DNA of 64,000 nt, taken from NCBI GenBank assembly GCA_050289625.1, contig JBNKGC010000001.1:72755-136754 (forward strand), given 5' to 3'. The first letter of the stretch is position 1. Each line of letters starts with the position of its first letter. The translations under genes were made by a program, and so were the position numbers. The stretch is from NIC37A-2 sp050289625. GTDB lineage: Bacteria > Myxococcota_A > Polyangia > Polyangiales > Polyangiaceae. A model generated the notes under the pieces. The model did no database searches. It was not told the origin of the DNA and saw only the letters and a list, made by a program, of their open reading frames with translations. Shown one piece after another: positions 23,607-31,780 of the stretch.

Positions 23607-24437
23607 CTACCCGCGAAGGATGCCGGCGACCGCGGCTGCTGCCTGGGCGGGATCCGTCCAGGCCAGCCGGTAGCTGCGACCGAGCGCCGTGGTCGCCATC
23701 CGGTTCGGGTTGGTCGGGGCAACGAGGGTGGCCTCGCGGAGCGCTTCGAGGCGCTTGAGCCCTTTCAAATCACGGAGCCCGGCGGCTGAAGCCGAACGCT
23801 CGAGGCGGACGACGACCGCCGATTTTGGCCGAAACGGCACGGTCCGGTACGTCGGAAACTCTCCGAGCCAGAGGGGGACGAAGCCGAGGGCGCCTGTCGA
23901 AGTACGGAGCGGGTAGGCCTCGATATCGCAGTCCGCCAGATAGCTGGGCAGAGCCTCCTTGGTGGTTGCGTCGAACTGGACGGTTCGTGCCGCTCCACTG
24001 GCACTGCCGACACCCAAAAACAAAAGGTCGTCGCTCAAGTATCCCGCGCCCAATCGCAGGAGCTCACGGCAGAGGGAGCTCTTGCCCGCGTTCGAGGGGC
24101 CGAGGAGCAAGACCAAAGTCTCGTCGAGTACGACTCCTGCCGCATGCAACACCCAGTGGCCCGAGTGTCCCTCGACGCTACGGCGCAGAAGGCCCACCTC
24201 CAGCGTCGGGACGACATCTACTTCGCGATCCGGCGAGGCTGCCCAGGCGCCGTTGCACCAAATCCGCAAGTCGCCGCTCACTCGATAGGCGAGATCCACG
24301 GTGCTGTCGTCGGGGCGCGCGTCGACCCAATCGGAAACCACTGCAGGCCGCCAAGCCTTTTCGAAAATCGATTCGGTGGAAGCAATCTCGGACTCAATCG
24401 CGACGCGGAGCGTCCCGACGAGGAGCCGCAGTGTCAC
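23607..24437 (-). CDS. HPr kinase-related ATP-binding protein
   Basis: A 276-residue protein. The C-terminal half carries an HprK-like P-loop, LLGPSNAGKSSL, followed by YLSDDLLFL with the double Asp that in HprK is part of the active site. The N-terminal half is strand-rich and matches the N-terminal domain of HprK-related proteins of the PqqD-associated systems. There is no HPr or PTS gene nearby. By analogy with HprK-related kinase families (for example the HPr-rel-A group), the substrate may be a peptide or the co-encoded PqqD protein. The start codon overlaps the PqqD stop (ATGA), so the two are translationally coupled. Confidence 0.82.
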   Translation of the reverse strand: MTLRLLVGTLRVAIESEIASTESIFEKAWRPAVVSDWVDARPDDSTVDLAYRVSGDLRIWCNGAWAASPDREVDVVPTLEVGLLRRSVEGHSGHWVLHAAGVVLDETLVLLLGPSNAGKSSLCRELLRLGAGYLSDDLLFLGVGSASGAARTVQFDATTKEALPSYLADCDIEAYPLRTSTGALGFVPLWLGEFPTYRTVPFRPKSAVVVRLERSASAAGLRDLKGLKRLEALREATLVAPTNPNRMATTALGRSYRLAWTDPAQAAAAVAGILRG

Positions 24438-24769
24438 GCCGGGGCGTCCTCGCCGCCTTCGTCCTCGCCGCCTTCGTCCTCGCCCGGGAGGCGGAAGGCG
24501 ATTGCGCCGCGCCCTTCCATCTCTGCCAGAAAGGCTTCGACATCCTGTTCGATCCGCCCAATCTCGGGCGCGTCCGTCGCCTCGGTGGCAATGAACTCGG
24601 CGATTGAATGCGCACTCCGTTCACCGTCGACGAGGTACCAAACTGCTGCCCCGGTCTGGTTCAGGACGACGAGTTCCGCGCGAGTTTCGTCGTAGATCAC
24701 GGTCTCGCCGGTGTCGTCGAGCTCGTAGACGACGTTCCACTTCTTGTACGGGATTCTTGTCGCGGTCAT
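24434..24769 (-). CDS. PqqD-family peptide chaperone
   Basis: A 111-residue PqqD-like protein: strand VVYELDDTGETVIYDETRAELVVLNQTG (in part), then AVWYLVDGERSAHSIAEFI and a helix EIGRIEQDVEAFLAEMEGRGAI. This is the RiPP recognition element fold that binds leader peptides and presents them to radical SAM enzymes. The C-terminus carries a Gly/Glu/Asp-rich tandem repeat (EDEGGEDEGGEDAPA). ATG 24769 overlaps the radical SAM stop by 4 bases (ATGA), and its own stop overlaps the HprK-related start, giving a tightly coupled three-gene operon. Confidence 0.9.
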   Translation of the reverse strand: MTATRIPYKKWNVVYELDDTGETVIYDETRAELVVLNQTGAAVWYLVDGERSAHSIAEFIATEATDAPEIGRIEQDVEAFLAEMEGRGAIAFRLPGEDEGGEDEGGEDAPA

Positions 24770-25989
24770 GGTCGTGGCGGGTTCGGCTGGCAACGTTCTA
24801 AGAGTTGGTCGCGGATGCTGCAGTCGTGGCAGGCGAGGCGCTCGCGGGCCAGAGCGAGCTTGAGCTGGGCATCGGACCGGCGAGCGATGGGCTGTGAGAG
24901 GATCTCGCCGAGCGCACGCTCCTGAATCCAGCCCAAGCGGTGGGACCGCATGAAAATGCATGGCACCACCGCACCATCGTAGGTCACGCAAAGCTTGCCC
25001 CGAGCTCGACCGTCGCCGGCGTCGGCCTTGCTTCGGCCGTGAGCCGGTTGGAGATTCTCTTCGGTGCTCGACTTGCGAAGGAGTGGGTGTTCGAGGGCGT
25101 TCGAGAAGTGGCCGCGGCCCACCTGGCGTTCCTGATCGCCCCCGATGCGCTGGACGCCCATGCGTTCGAGTAGCGCCTGAGCTCCGTCGAAGTCGTTCGC
25201 GTTTGCGTCCATGACGATGACGTTCACCCGAACCTGGGATCCCGAGTCGAGCGCGCGCTCGATGGCTCGCAAAGTGCGAACCTGGCTCCCCGGGGTCTGG
25301 GTGATTTGGTCGTGGATCTCCGGGCGGTGGCTGTAGAAGGAGAAGGCGAAGTCGACCTGGTGTGCCGCCAGGGCGTTGCAGAGCTCCTTCTGGAGCGCCA
25401 AGCCGTTCGTGTAGACTTCCACTTTTTCGAACCCGACTTCGCGGGCCCGCTCCACGCCGGGGAGAAGCGCCGGACTGATGAGGGGATCGCCTCCGGTGAA
25501 CTGAATCCATCGGAGGCCCAGCTGCCGCGCCTCGGCTACGACCCTTCGGACTTGTTCCACTGTGAGGTGCTCCTCACGAGTGGGGCCGGAGTCGGCGTAG
25601 CAATGAACGCACTTTTCGTTGCAGCGCCCGGTGAGCTCCAGGAAGAGCTGTCCCCACCCGGAGCCGCGCAGCAGCGAGGCGTAGGTGAGCGGCTCCGGGG
25701 TTTCGGCATCGAGGTTCTCGTTCAGCCGTTTGGCTGCTTCGTCGATCCGCCCGAGCGCGCGCAGTGTCCGGCGCGACGAGCCATTCTCGGTGAGAATCTT
25801 GGTTAGCTCACCTCGGAGTCGAACTGACGTTCCCGACGAGAGCTCGTAGGCTTCGCATTCCGTCCTTGCCGGAAGCACCACCCAGTCGCCCACGCGGACG
25901 CATTCCGACTCGCGATGAGCCGCGTGCTCTTCGCCGTCGACTCCGCGGTGCGAAGGGCTCTGGTTCGATGCCGACATGTCGCACCGCAT
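24766..25989 (-). CDS. Radical SAM/SPASM-type peptide-modifying enzyme
   Basis: A 407-residue radical SAM protein. The 4Fe-4S motif is CNEKCVHC (C-x3-C-x2-C) near residue 125, followed by FTGGDPLI and VYTNGL. The C-terminal part is Cys-rich (GKLCVTYDGAVVPC, ACHDCSIRDQLLERC), consistent with SPASM or twitch auxiliary clusters. Residues about 28-95 look like a degenerate PqqD-like module (VRVGDWVVLPARTECEAYEL, then VRLRGELTKIL). Such enzymes install thioether, C-C or other cross-links on peptides. It is the first gene of the coupled rSAM-PqqD-HprK-related operon. Starts at 25989 or 25977 are both possible. Confidence 0.88.
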   Translation of the reverse strand: MRCDMSASNQSPSHRGVDGEEHAAHRESECVRVGDWVVLPARTECEAYELSSGTSVRLRGELTKILTENGSSRRTLRALGRIDEAAKRLNENLDAETPEPLTYASLLRGSGWGQLFLELTGRCNEKCVHCYADSGPTREEHLTVEQVRRVVAEARQLGLRWIQFTGGDPLISPALLPGVERAREVGFEKVEVYTNGLALQKELCNALAAHQVDFAFSFYSHRPEIHDQITQTPGSQVRTLRAIERALDSGSQVRVNVIVMDANANDFDGAQALLERMGVQRIGGDQERQVGRGHFSNALEHPLLRKSSTEENLQPAHGRSKADAGDGRARGKLCVTYDGAVVPCIFMRSHRLGWIQERALGEILSQPIARRSDAQLKLALARERLACHDCSIRDQLLERCQPNPPRP

Positions 25990-26413
25990 AGTACGCGACC
26001 ACAGCCGAGGCCAGGCAAGGAGTTGTGCCCGCCGCCGCCGGCGTCTTGCCTCACCCTTTTTTCAGCCTGCCACGTCCCGGCGCGGGGTGCTCTGAATGTG
26101 AGACGGGACGGCTTCGGGGGCGCGGCGCGGAAGGAAGCCCGCGACTCGACGCATCGGAAGTCGACGCATTCGTGCTTGAGTAACTGCTTCGAGCACCTCG
26201 AGCGACGAACCGTCTTGTGGCGACCGATCGACGCCATCCTCGCACACGGGCCTGAACCCGTACTCCGCCGGGCGTACATACAGGGGAAGAGGGTCGGCTA
26301 CGTGGTCCCACACTTGTGCATAGATTCATCACTGATGACTCATCATTCATTTGACTGCGTCGGATTCCCGCTGGGCTGGCAGGTTTGGTCCTCAGCTGAT
26401 ACATCCTGTTTCA
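25990..26413. other. Divergent intergenic region, 424 bp
   Basis: It separates the radical SAM operon (minus) from the tyrosine kinase gene (plus) and must hold both promoters. Reading frames on both strands show no start, RBS or domain support. The only structured element I can point to is the 13-nt palindrome at 26333-26345. Confidence 0.55.
26333..26345. promoter_or_regulatory. Palindrome TGATGACTCATCA
   Basis: A perfect 13-nt palindrome with a central C, 69 bp before the tyrosine kinase ATG and in a divergent promoter gap. It shares the half-site GATGA/TCATC with 17470-17480. The first half-site is repeated upstream as ATTCATCACTGATGA. Candidate operator only. Confidence 0.35.
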
Positions 26414-28659
26414 ATGGGCTTCGATTCGCTTCCACACGATCGCCCCGCCGGTGAGAGCAACGACTCCGTCGAATCGCGCTTCTCGCTGTCCGAGCTCTGG
26501 CTTGCCATCCGCAACAACTGGTGGCTCGTGGTGCTCGTGAGCGTCGTGGCGATCGCTGGAGCCTTCTTCTACACGTCGAAGCAAGTTCGGATGTATCGCG
26601 CCCATGCGACGCTGCGGTTCGAACCGCGCGCGCCGCGTCCTTTGGGCGAAGACGTGCGCAGCGTAGTCGACATGGAAGCCGACTACTGGAACCGCAAGGA
26701 GTACTACAACACCCAGTACTGGGTGATCCGTGCGAAGAGCACTGCGATCCCGGTAGTCAAGGAGCTGGCGCTCCACCGCGACGTTGGATTCGTTCGGGCG
26801 ACGCCTGCCACCGAGAAGAGTCCCGAGCCGCTTCTCAGCATCGAGGACGCTGCGGCGATCCTGCGTTCCCGTCTCGAGGTCACACCGATTGAGGACAGCC
26901 GGCTAGCCTCGGTGAGCTATACGGACGCTGATCCCGAGCGGGCCGCTCGAGTGCTTGCGGCGGTGGTCGACGTCTACGCCCGGGCGAATCAGGATGAACT
27001 CCGCGCAGCTTCCGACGACGCTGCCGAATGGTTGTCTGCTCAGATGACAACGCTCAAGGACAAGCTCGAGGCGAGTGAATTGAAGCTCCACGAGTACAAG
27101 AAGGAAAAGCACATCCTGTCTGTGTCCGTCGGCGACCAAACGAGCATGCTGCGGGCCGAAATGGCGCAGCTGAACGAGGCTCTGACGAAAGCGCGCACCG
27201 AACGCGCGAAGATCGGTGCTCGTCGCGATCAACTCCGGAAAATCGAAGGGGACAACCCGGTCGAGCTTCCGGTGGCGGAATTGATGAATAGCCCCATTCT
27301 GGGAGGGCTTCGCGACAAGTACGTCGCCGCTGCCGAGCAGTTGGAAGCCCTGATCGGGGCGGGGAAGGGGAACGAGCACCCGGAGGTCGCCGCAACCCGG
27401 GCCCGCAAAGAGACGTCCCGCAAACTCCTGCTGCAAGAGGTCGCGAACATCAAGGCGTCGGTCGAGAAGGATTACGCCGCTCTGAGTGAGGAAATCGGCT
27501 CGCTCCAGACGTTGTACGAGGACGCGAAGGAGCGCGCGCTCGAGCTGAACCTGCTCGGCATCGAGTACAAGCGCCTTCAGCGGACTCGGGACACGAACGA
27601 GAAGCTCTATGGTCTCGTGACCGAGCGTTCGAAAGAGAGCGACCTCACACGAATGCTCCACGTCAACAACGTTCGGGTGGTGGATCGCCCCGAGGTGCCG
27701 CGCGCTCCGTTTGCGCCGAACGTTCCCATGAATCTGGGTGGCGGGGTGGTCGCGGGCCTTCTCTTGGGGTTGGCCCTGGCGATCGGTCGAGAACAGCTCG
27801 ACTCGAGGATCAAGACGCCCGAGGTGGTGGAATCGATCCTCGGTGTCCCCTTCCTAGGTCTTCTCCCGAGCGTGCGGGCAGACGGCGGAAAGGCGAGCAA
27901 GAAGCGAGGACGGACTGGAGGGGGAGCGAAGCGACCCCCGGCGCTTGCGCCGCGTTCCGAGCTGCTCGTCCACGAGGAACCGGCCAGCAGCATGGCTGAG
28001 GCCGTGCGAGCGGTGCGAACCAATTTGATGCTTTCCGAGCGTGGCGCGCCGCCCGAGGCTCTCCTGGTGACGAGTGCGGCTCCTGCGGACGGCAAGACGA
28101 CGGTCGCGTGTGCCGTGGCGACGAGTCTGGCACACGCGGGGCAACGCGTGGTCTTGGTCGACTGCGACATGCGAAGGCCCCGCCTGCATCGGGTATTCGG
28201 TATGCCGAACGACCGAGGAGTCACGACTGCTCTCAGCGACCTGTCGGCACTCGACGAGGCGCTGGTCGACGTGCCCATCGACCGACTGACCCTCCTGCCG
28301 TCCGGGCGGGTCCCGGAGAGCCCGGCTGAGCTCCTCCACAGCGCGCAATTTACCGAGCTACTTCGCGAGCTCCGTTCTCGATTCGATCGAGTCGTGATCG
28401 ACAGTCCTCCGCTCATTCCGGTCACCGATGCTGCAGTGCTCTCGAAGCAGGTCGACGGGACACTCGTTGTCGTTCGGGCCTTCGAAACCGAAAGCACGCG
28501 GCACGTCAGGCCATGCGCGTGCTCAGGGATGTGTCGGCGAATACCGTTGGAGCCGTACTCAACGGCGTCGACTTCAACCGTGGCGAGTACCGCTACTATC
28601 AGTACTACGACTACGGAGCGCGACGTCCGCTTTCGTCTCCTCCGAGCCCGGTTTCTTGA
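26414..28659 (+). CDS. Polysaccharide-biosynthesis tyrosine autokinase (Wzc-type), frameshifted near the C-terminus
   Basis: An inner-membrane BY-kinase of about 748 residues if one frameshift is corrected. N-terminal Wzz domain with first membrane segment at 36-55, long coiled-coil region (about 200-420), second membrane segment near 440-460, then the cytoplasmic kinase: Walker A SAAPADGKTT near 552-561, Walker A' VVLVDCDMRRPRL near 578-590, Walker B VVIDSPPLIP. At about 28490-28495 the frame shifts by one base. In the shifted (-1) frame the sequence continues as a normal family ending (ARQAMRVLRD, GAVLNGVD) to the Tyr cluster EYRYYQYYDYG and a stop at 28659. In the uninterrupted frame it instead runs about 110 residues into a repeat, to 28825, and loses the Tyr cluster. 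A sequencing error, a recent mutation or recoding are all possible. No polysaccharide export genes are adjacent. Confidence 0.82.
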
Positions 28660-28672
28660 CGGTCGAGCCGCA

Positions 28673-28805
28673 CAGCGGAAACCACTTGCGTTGATTCGCC
28701 CTCCGCCCGTTGGGCCTCCTTCGAGTGAGGGTCAAGTCGGCTACGGGAGGCCACCACACTGCACGTGCCGCTCATGCTTTTTTCGATCATCGGAAGCGAT
28801 GAGCG
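28673..28805 (-). repeat. Dispersed intergenic repeat, family 1, copy B (inverted)
   Basis: About 133 bp whose reverse complement matches copy A at 2084-2216 at roughly 80% identity by eye over its whole length. It begins 14 bp after the corrected stop of the tyrosine kinase gene. Shared blocks on the minus strand include GCGGCACGTGCAG, CCCTCACTCG and ATCAACGCAAGTGGTTTCCGCTG. Confidence 0.75.
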
Positions 28806-28849
28806 CCGTTGGCGGTCACGCGTGACCGTCGTCGAGCCGGGGTGGGAGC

Positions 28850-29020
28850 TCAGCGCGTGAGCCAAAGAATGATCTGCACCGTGTAGACGATCGCAATCGC
28901 GATGATGAATGCGTTGATCACACCGTCGAACCACCGGGCAAAAGCCCGCAGCTGTGGCTTGAAGAACACCTTGCCGAGGAGGAGGCCGATGAACGCTAGG
29001 GCAAGAAGCTTGTTCAGCAC
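28850..29020 (-). CDS. Small membrane protein (56 aa)
   Basis: A 56-residue open frame with two hydrophobic segments (LLALAFIGLLLGKVFF and INAFIIAIAIVYTVQIILWL, in part) separated by a short basic loop (KPQLRAFARWFDG), giving a helical hairpin membrane protein. The GTG at 29020 is the only start-like codon after an in-frame stop 5 codons upstream. GC3 bias fits a gene. I recognise no family. Confidence 0.5.
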   Translation of the reverse strand: MLNKLLALAFIGLLLGKVFFKPQLRAFARWFDGVINAFIIAIAIVYTVQIILWLTR

Positions 29021-29086
29021 GACGGGTGGCGCAGCCTACAGCGAAACCGCGTGTGTTCGCACGGGTTCGTGCTGACATTGTTGCGA

Positions 29087-29530
29087 TCAACCACTGGCTC
29101 TCAATCCGGCCCCTTGCGAGCGCACGTGCTTCGCTCGCGATGGTGGGTGTGACCCGGGAGCGGCCGCGTCGAGCAGGCTTTGCCGTCCACGCGCGCTGAG
29201 GGTCACGCCGCTCACGTCCACGTCGTGTCGCGCTTCCAGCAGGTTGACGAGGTCTTGCTCCCGCCGCGCGAGTCGCTCGCGTTCGATGCGTGCCTGGTCG
29301 CGCACCGCGAAGATTCGCTGGATGGGGATCAGAGAGATGGAGGCAACGGCAATCGCGAGCCACACGTGCCCGGACTCGAATCGCACTAGCAGGGCTGCCA
29401 AACCCCAGCTGACGATCGTGAGCAGCAAGTATCCGATCATCGTCTGATTCGCGGCCCGGTCCACCTCGGAACGTCGCACTTGAGTGTGTTCGATCAGCAG
29501 GCGAATCTCGCCCGTCCAGGTCATGGTCAT
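29087..29530 (-). CDS. Hypothetical two-pass membrane protein
   Basis: A 147-residue protein. Residues about 30-75 hold two membrane segments (MIGYLLLTIVSWGLAALLV and VWLAIAVASISLIPI, in part), followed by a basic coiled-coil-like helix (RDQARIERERLARREQDLVNLLEARHD in part) and a C-terminal GVTLSARGRQSLLDAA region. ATG 29530 has a strong GGAGGAGG site 7 nt upstream. The small size and long cytoplasmic helix suggest a regulatory or scaffold role, but no family is recognisable. Confidence 0.7.
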   Translation of the reverse strand: MTMTWTGEIRLLIEHTQVRRSEVDRAANQTMIGYLLLTIVSWGLAALLVRFESGHVWLAIAVASISLIPIQRIFAVRDQARIERERLARREQDLVNLLEARHDVDVSGVTLSARGRQSLLDAAAPGSHPPSRAKHVRSQGAGLRASG

Positions 29531-29877
29531 GACCAACCTCCTCCCCTGAGCGCCGATTGGCCGAGGACAGTCGCGGGTGCCGTGGATCGAGGTGCGGTGA
29601 CTCGCGCTGTCCGCCTGTCGGCGTTTTGCTCACGTCGCGCGAGGGCGTGAAAGGCAAGCGATGCGATTCCGAGCGCCCGCCGATTCCTCCGGAGAGGTTG
29701 GTCCGGGGGGCGTTTTCCTAAACCTAGTCTGCCTCCGCCGCGAGGATCTGGCGTCCCTTCGACGAGCTACCTTTCTTGGGCCCCTGGCGGGCCAACCGGC
29801 ACGAGGCGGCCCGGGCGCCGGCGCCCTCGTGGGCGCCCCCACCAGTTCCGCGTCAGCTTCAGCGGTGAGGAGGGAAA
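29531..29877. other. Divergent intergenic region, 347 bp
   Basis: It lies between the small membrane protein gene (minus) and the dioxygenase gene (plus). It contains a perfect 14-nt palindrome, GGGCGCCGGCGCCC, at 29813-29826, 52 bp before the dioxygenase start. I see no coding sequence. Confidence 0.5.
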
Positions 29878-31164
29878 GTGGCTCGCAGAGCATTCTCCGC
29901 TGCGCGACAAGCCCCGACGGTCCGCATCGCTCGGCCGCGGGTGGCGACCTCCTATCGGGCCGGGCACATCACCGAAAATCTCGGCGGTGGCAGCCACGAG
30001 GTCGGTGGCCCGAAGCGTTCCCCTTCAGGAACGCGTTCGACCGCCCTGCGCGGATTCTTGCCGACTCCGGACCCGTTGACGGAGCTCCCCGCGGAGTTTT
30101 CGGCTTGGGACCGCGTCGCGTCCGATCTGCCGAAGCTGTTGGTGAGCGACCGAGCGCGGCGGGTTCTTTCGGCCTTACCGCGTGCACCGGTGAATCAGCT
30201 GCGGGGTGCATCTGCTCTGCGACGAGCGATGATGCTCCTGTCATTCTTCGGACACGCCTACGTGTGGGGTGGGGCGTCGCCCGCGCGAACGATTCCCCGT
30301 GCGATCGCCGTGCCCTGGTGGGAGGTGTCGCGCCGTTTGGGACGCCCTCCGGTGTTGTCTTATGCATCCTATGCCCTCGACAACTGGCGGCGTCTGGATC
30401 CGCATGGCCCCGTCGGACTCGGCAATCTGGTCTTGCTGCAGAACTTCCTGGGAGGAGCGGACGAGGAATGGTTCGTCGCGGTTCACGTGGAGGTGGAGGC
30501 CGCGGCCGGTCCCGCAATTCGCTGCCTCGCTCCGCTACTCGACGCAGCCGCCCGCGGTCAGGTCTCGTCGACTTTGCGTCACCTCACGACGATCGCTGTG
30601 CGGATAGAGGAAATGAGTCGAGTGCTGCGGCGTATGCCGGAGTTCTGCGATCCGTACATCTACTTCCACCGCGTCCGACCGTACATCCACGGTTGGCGAG
30701 ATCATCCCGGGCTCCCTGGCGGAGTGATGTACGAGGGTGTGGCTGCCTACCAAGGGGCGCCCCAGAGGTTTCGGGGGGAAACTGGAGCGCAAAGCTCCGT
30801 GGTGCCTGCGCTCGACCTCGCTCTCGGTATCGAGCACGCTCCTGGCCCGCTTCGGCACTATCTCGACCAGATGCGCGAGTACATGCCACCGGAACACCGG
30901 CGCTTTCTGCTCCAAATCGAGCTCCGTGATGCTGCTCGCCGAAGCTTGCGAGAGCTTGCACGCGAATCTCGCGAGGTCGGGCAGAGCTATGAGGAATGCA
31001 TCGCGCAGCTGTGGAAGTTTCGGGCGACCCACCTCGAGCTCGCGATGCGCTACGTGGGGGCTCAGGGTTCCGAAAATCCGTCGAATCCGTCGTTCGTCGG
31101 TACTGGAGGAACGCCTTTTAGCGCGTATCTCCGCAAGCATCAGGACGAGACCCGCGTTCGATGA
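29878..31164 (+). CDS. Indoleamine 2,3-dioxygenase family protein
   Basis: A 428-residue heme dioxygenase of the IDO family. Family blocks: FCDPYIYFHRVRPYIHGW, RGETGAQSSVVPALD, REYMPPEHRRFL, and FRATHLELAMRYV, whose His385 aligns with the proximal heme ligand (His346 in human IDO1). The reaction would be oxidative opening of the indole ring of tryptophan to N-formylkynurenine; bacterial members are less studied and may use other indoles. No kynurenine-pathway gene is adjacent. GTG 29878 has a strong GAGGAGGG site just upstream. The first 60 residues are Arg/Ser-rich and not family-like. Confidence 0.85.
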   Translation: MARRAFSAARQAPTVRIARPRVATSYRAGHITENLGGGSHEVGGPKRSPSGTRSTALRGFLPTPDPLTELPAEFSAWDRVASDLPKLLVSDRARRVLSALPRAPVNQLRGASALRRAMMLLSFFGHAYVWGGASPARTIPRAIAVPWWEVSRRLGRPPVLSYASYALDNWRRLDPHGPVGLGNLVLLQNFLGGADEEWFVAVHVEVEAAAGPAIRCLAPLLDAAARGQVSSTLRHLTTIAVRIEEMSRVLRRMPEFCDPYIYFHRVRPYIHGWRDHPGLPGGVMYEGVAAYQGAPQRFRGETGAQSSVVPALDLALGIEHAPGPLRHYLDQMREYMPPEHRRFLLQIELRDAARRSLRELARESREVGQSYEECIAQLWKFRATHLELAMRYVGAQGSENPSNPSFVGTGGTPFSAYLRKHQDETRVR

Positions 31165-31503
31165 TGTCTGCCGCTGGCTCCTCGGAATTTGCCAGCACGG
31201 GATTCGTCGCGTCCGGTCGGAAGAATGTGGTAGGCGGTGCGGTCCTTTTGCTGGAACACGTGGACTTGCAGACCTGTTGTCCTTGAAAAGGTTGGTCTGG
31301 TCCCCTGTGATGGGATGGCTACCGGTTCGCTCCGGCGAACTCGAGAGGCAAGCGCATGTGGAAAATTCGAGCTCCGCTTCCGTTGGGGAGGTTCGCACCG
31401 TCGGTCGAAAGCGAGCGACCCCGGGACACTATCGGTTGCGCTTCGGCACTACGGGCCCGAGGACGAAGTGCCGTTTCTCCGGAAGCGAGGGGGAAAGTCT
31501 TCG
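31165..31503. other. Intergenic region, 339 bp
   Basis: It separates the dioxygenase and zinc-ribbon genes on the plus strand. A reading frame continuous with the zinc-ribbon gene runs through it but has no ribosome binding site and no domain. I see no terminator hairpin with a T tract. Confidence 0.5.
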
Positions 31504-31740
31504 ATGTCTGAATCGACGATGGGTTCGGTGGGGAGCACCGAGGTTGAACCGGGACATGCCGGCGCGGAGGACCGAGCGACGCTCAGAACCTGTTCTGAAT
31601 GTCGGGCGTACTACCGGCCGCGCGAACATCCCGAGGGATGTCCGTACTGCACCCGGCATCCATCGAATTTATCGCGGCCCCAACCGCCGGGCCCGCGCCT
31701 GATCGGCGTGCTCAAACGCCTCGTGCTGGGGGACGACTAG
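31504..31740 (+). CDS. Small zinc-ribbon protein
   Basis: A 78-residue protein whose middle carries a two-Cys-pair zinc ribbon, CSECRAYYRPREHPEGCPYC (C-x2-C-x13-C-x2-C). The first 30 residues are acidic and Ser/Gly-rich, and the end is a short basic/hydrophobic helix (LIGVLKRLVLGDD). A GAGGGGGAAAG site lies 7 nt before ATG 31504. It could bind nucleic acid or a protein partner. No family is recognisable beyond the ribbon. It is convergent with the aldo/keto reductase gene. Confidence 0.7.
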   Translation: MSESTMGSVGSTEVEPGHAGAEDRATLRTCSECRAYYRPREHPEGCPYCTRHPSNLSRPQPPGPRLIGVLKRLVLGDD

Positions 31741-31780
31741 AAGTCGGCCTCGTGCCCGTCGTGACGTGGCGTGTTCCGCG

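Noticed and set aside
28660..28825. C-terminal extension of the tyrosine kinase in the uninterrupted frame
   Set aside because: It reads into a dispersed repeat; the family ending resumes in the -1 frame, so the extension is most likely an artefact of the frameshift.
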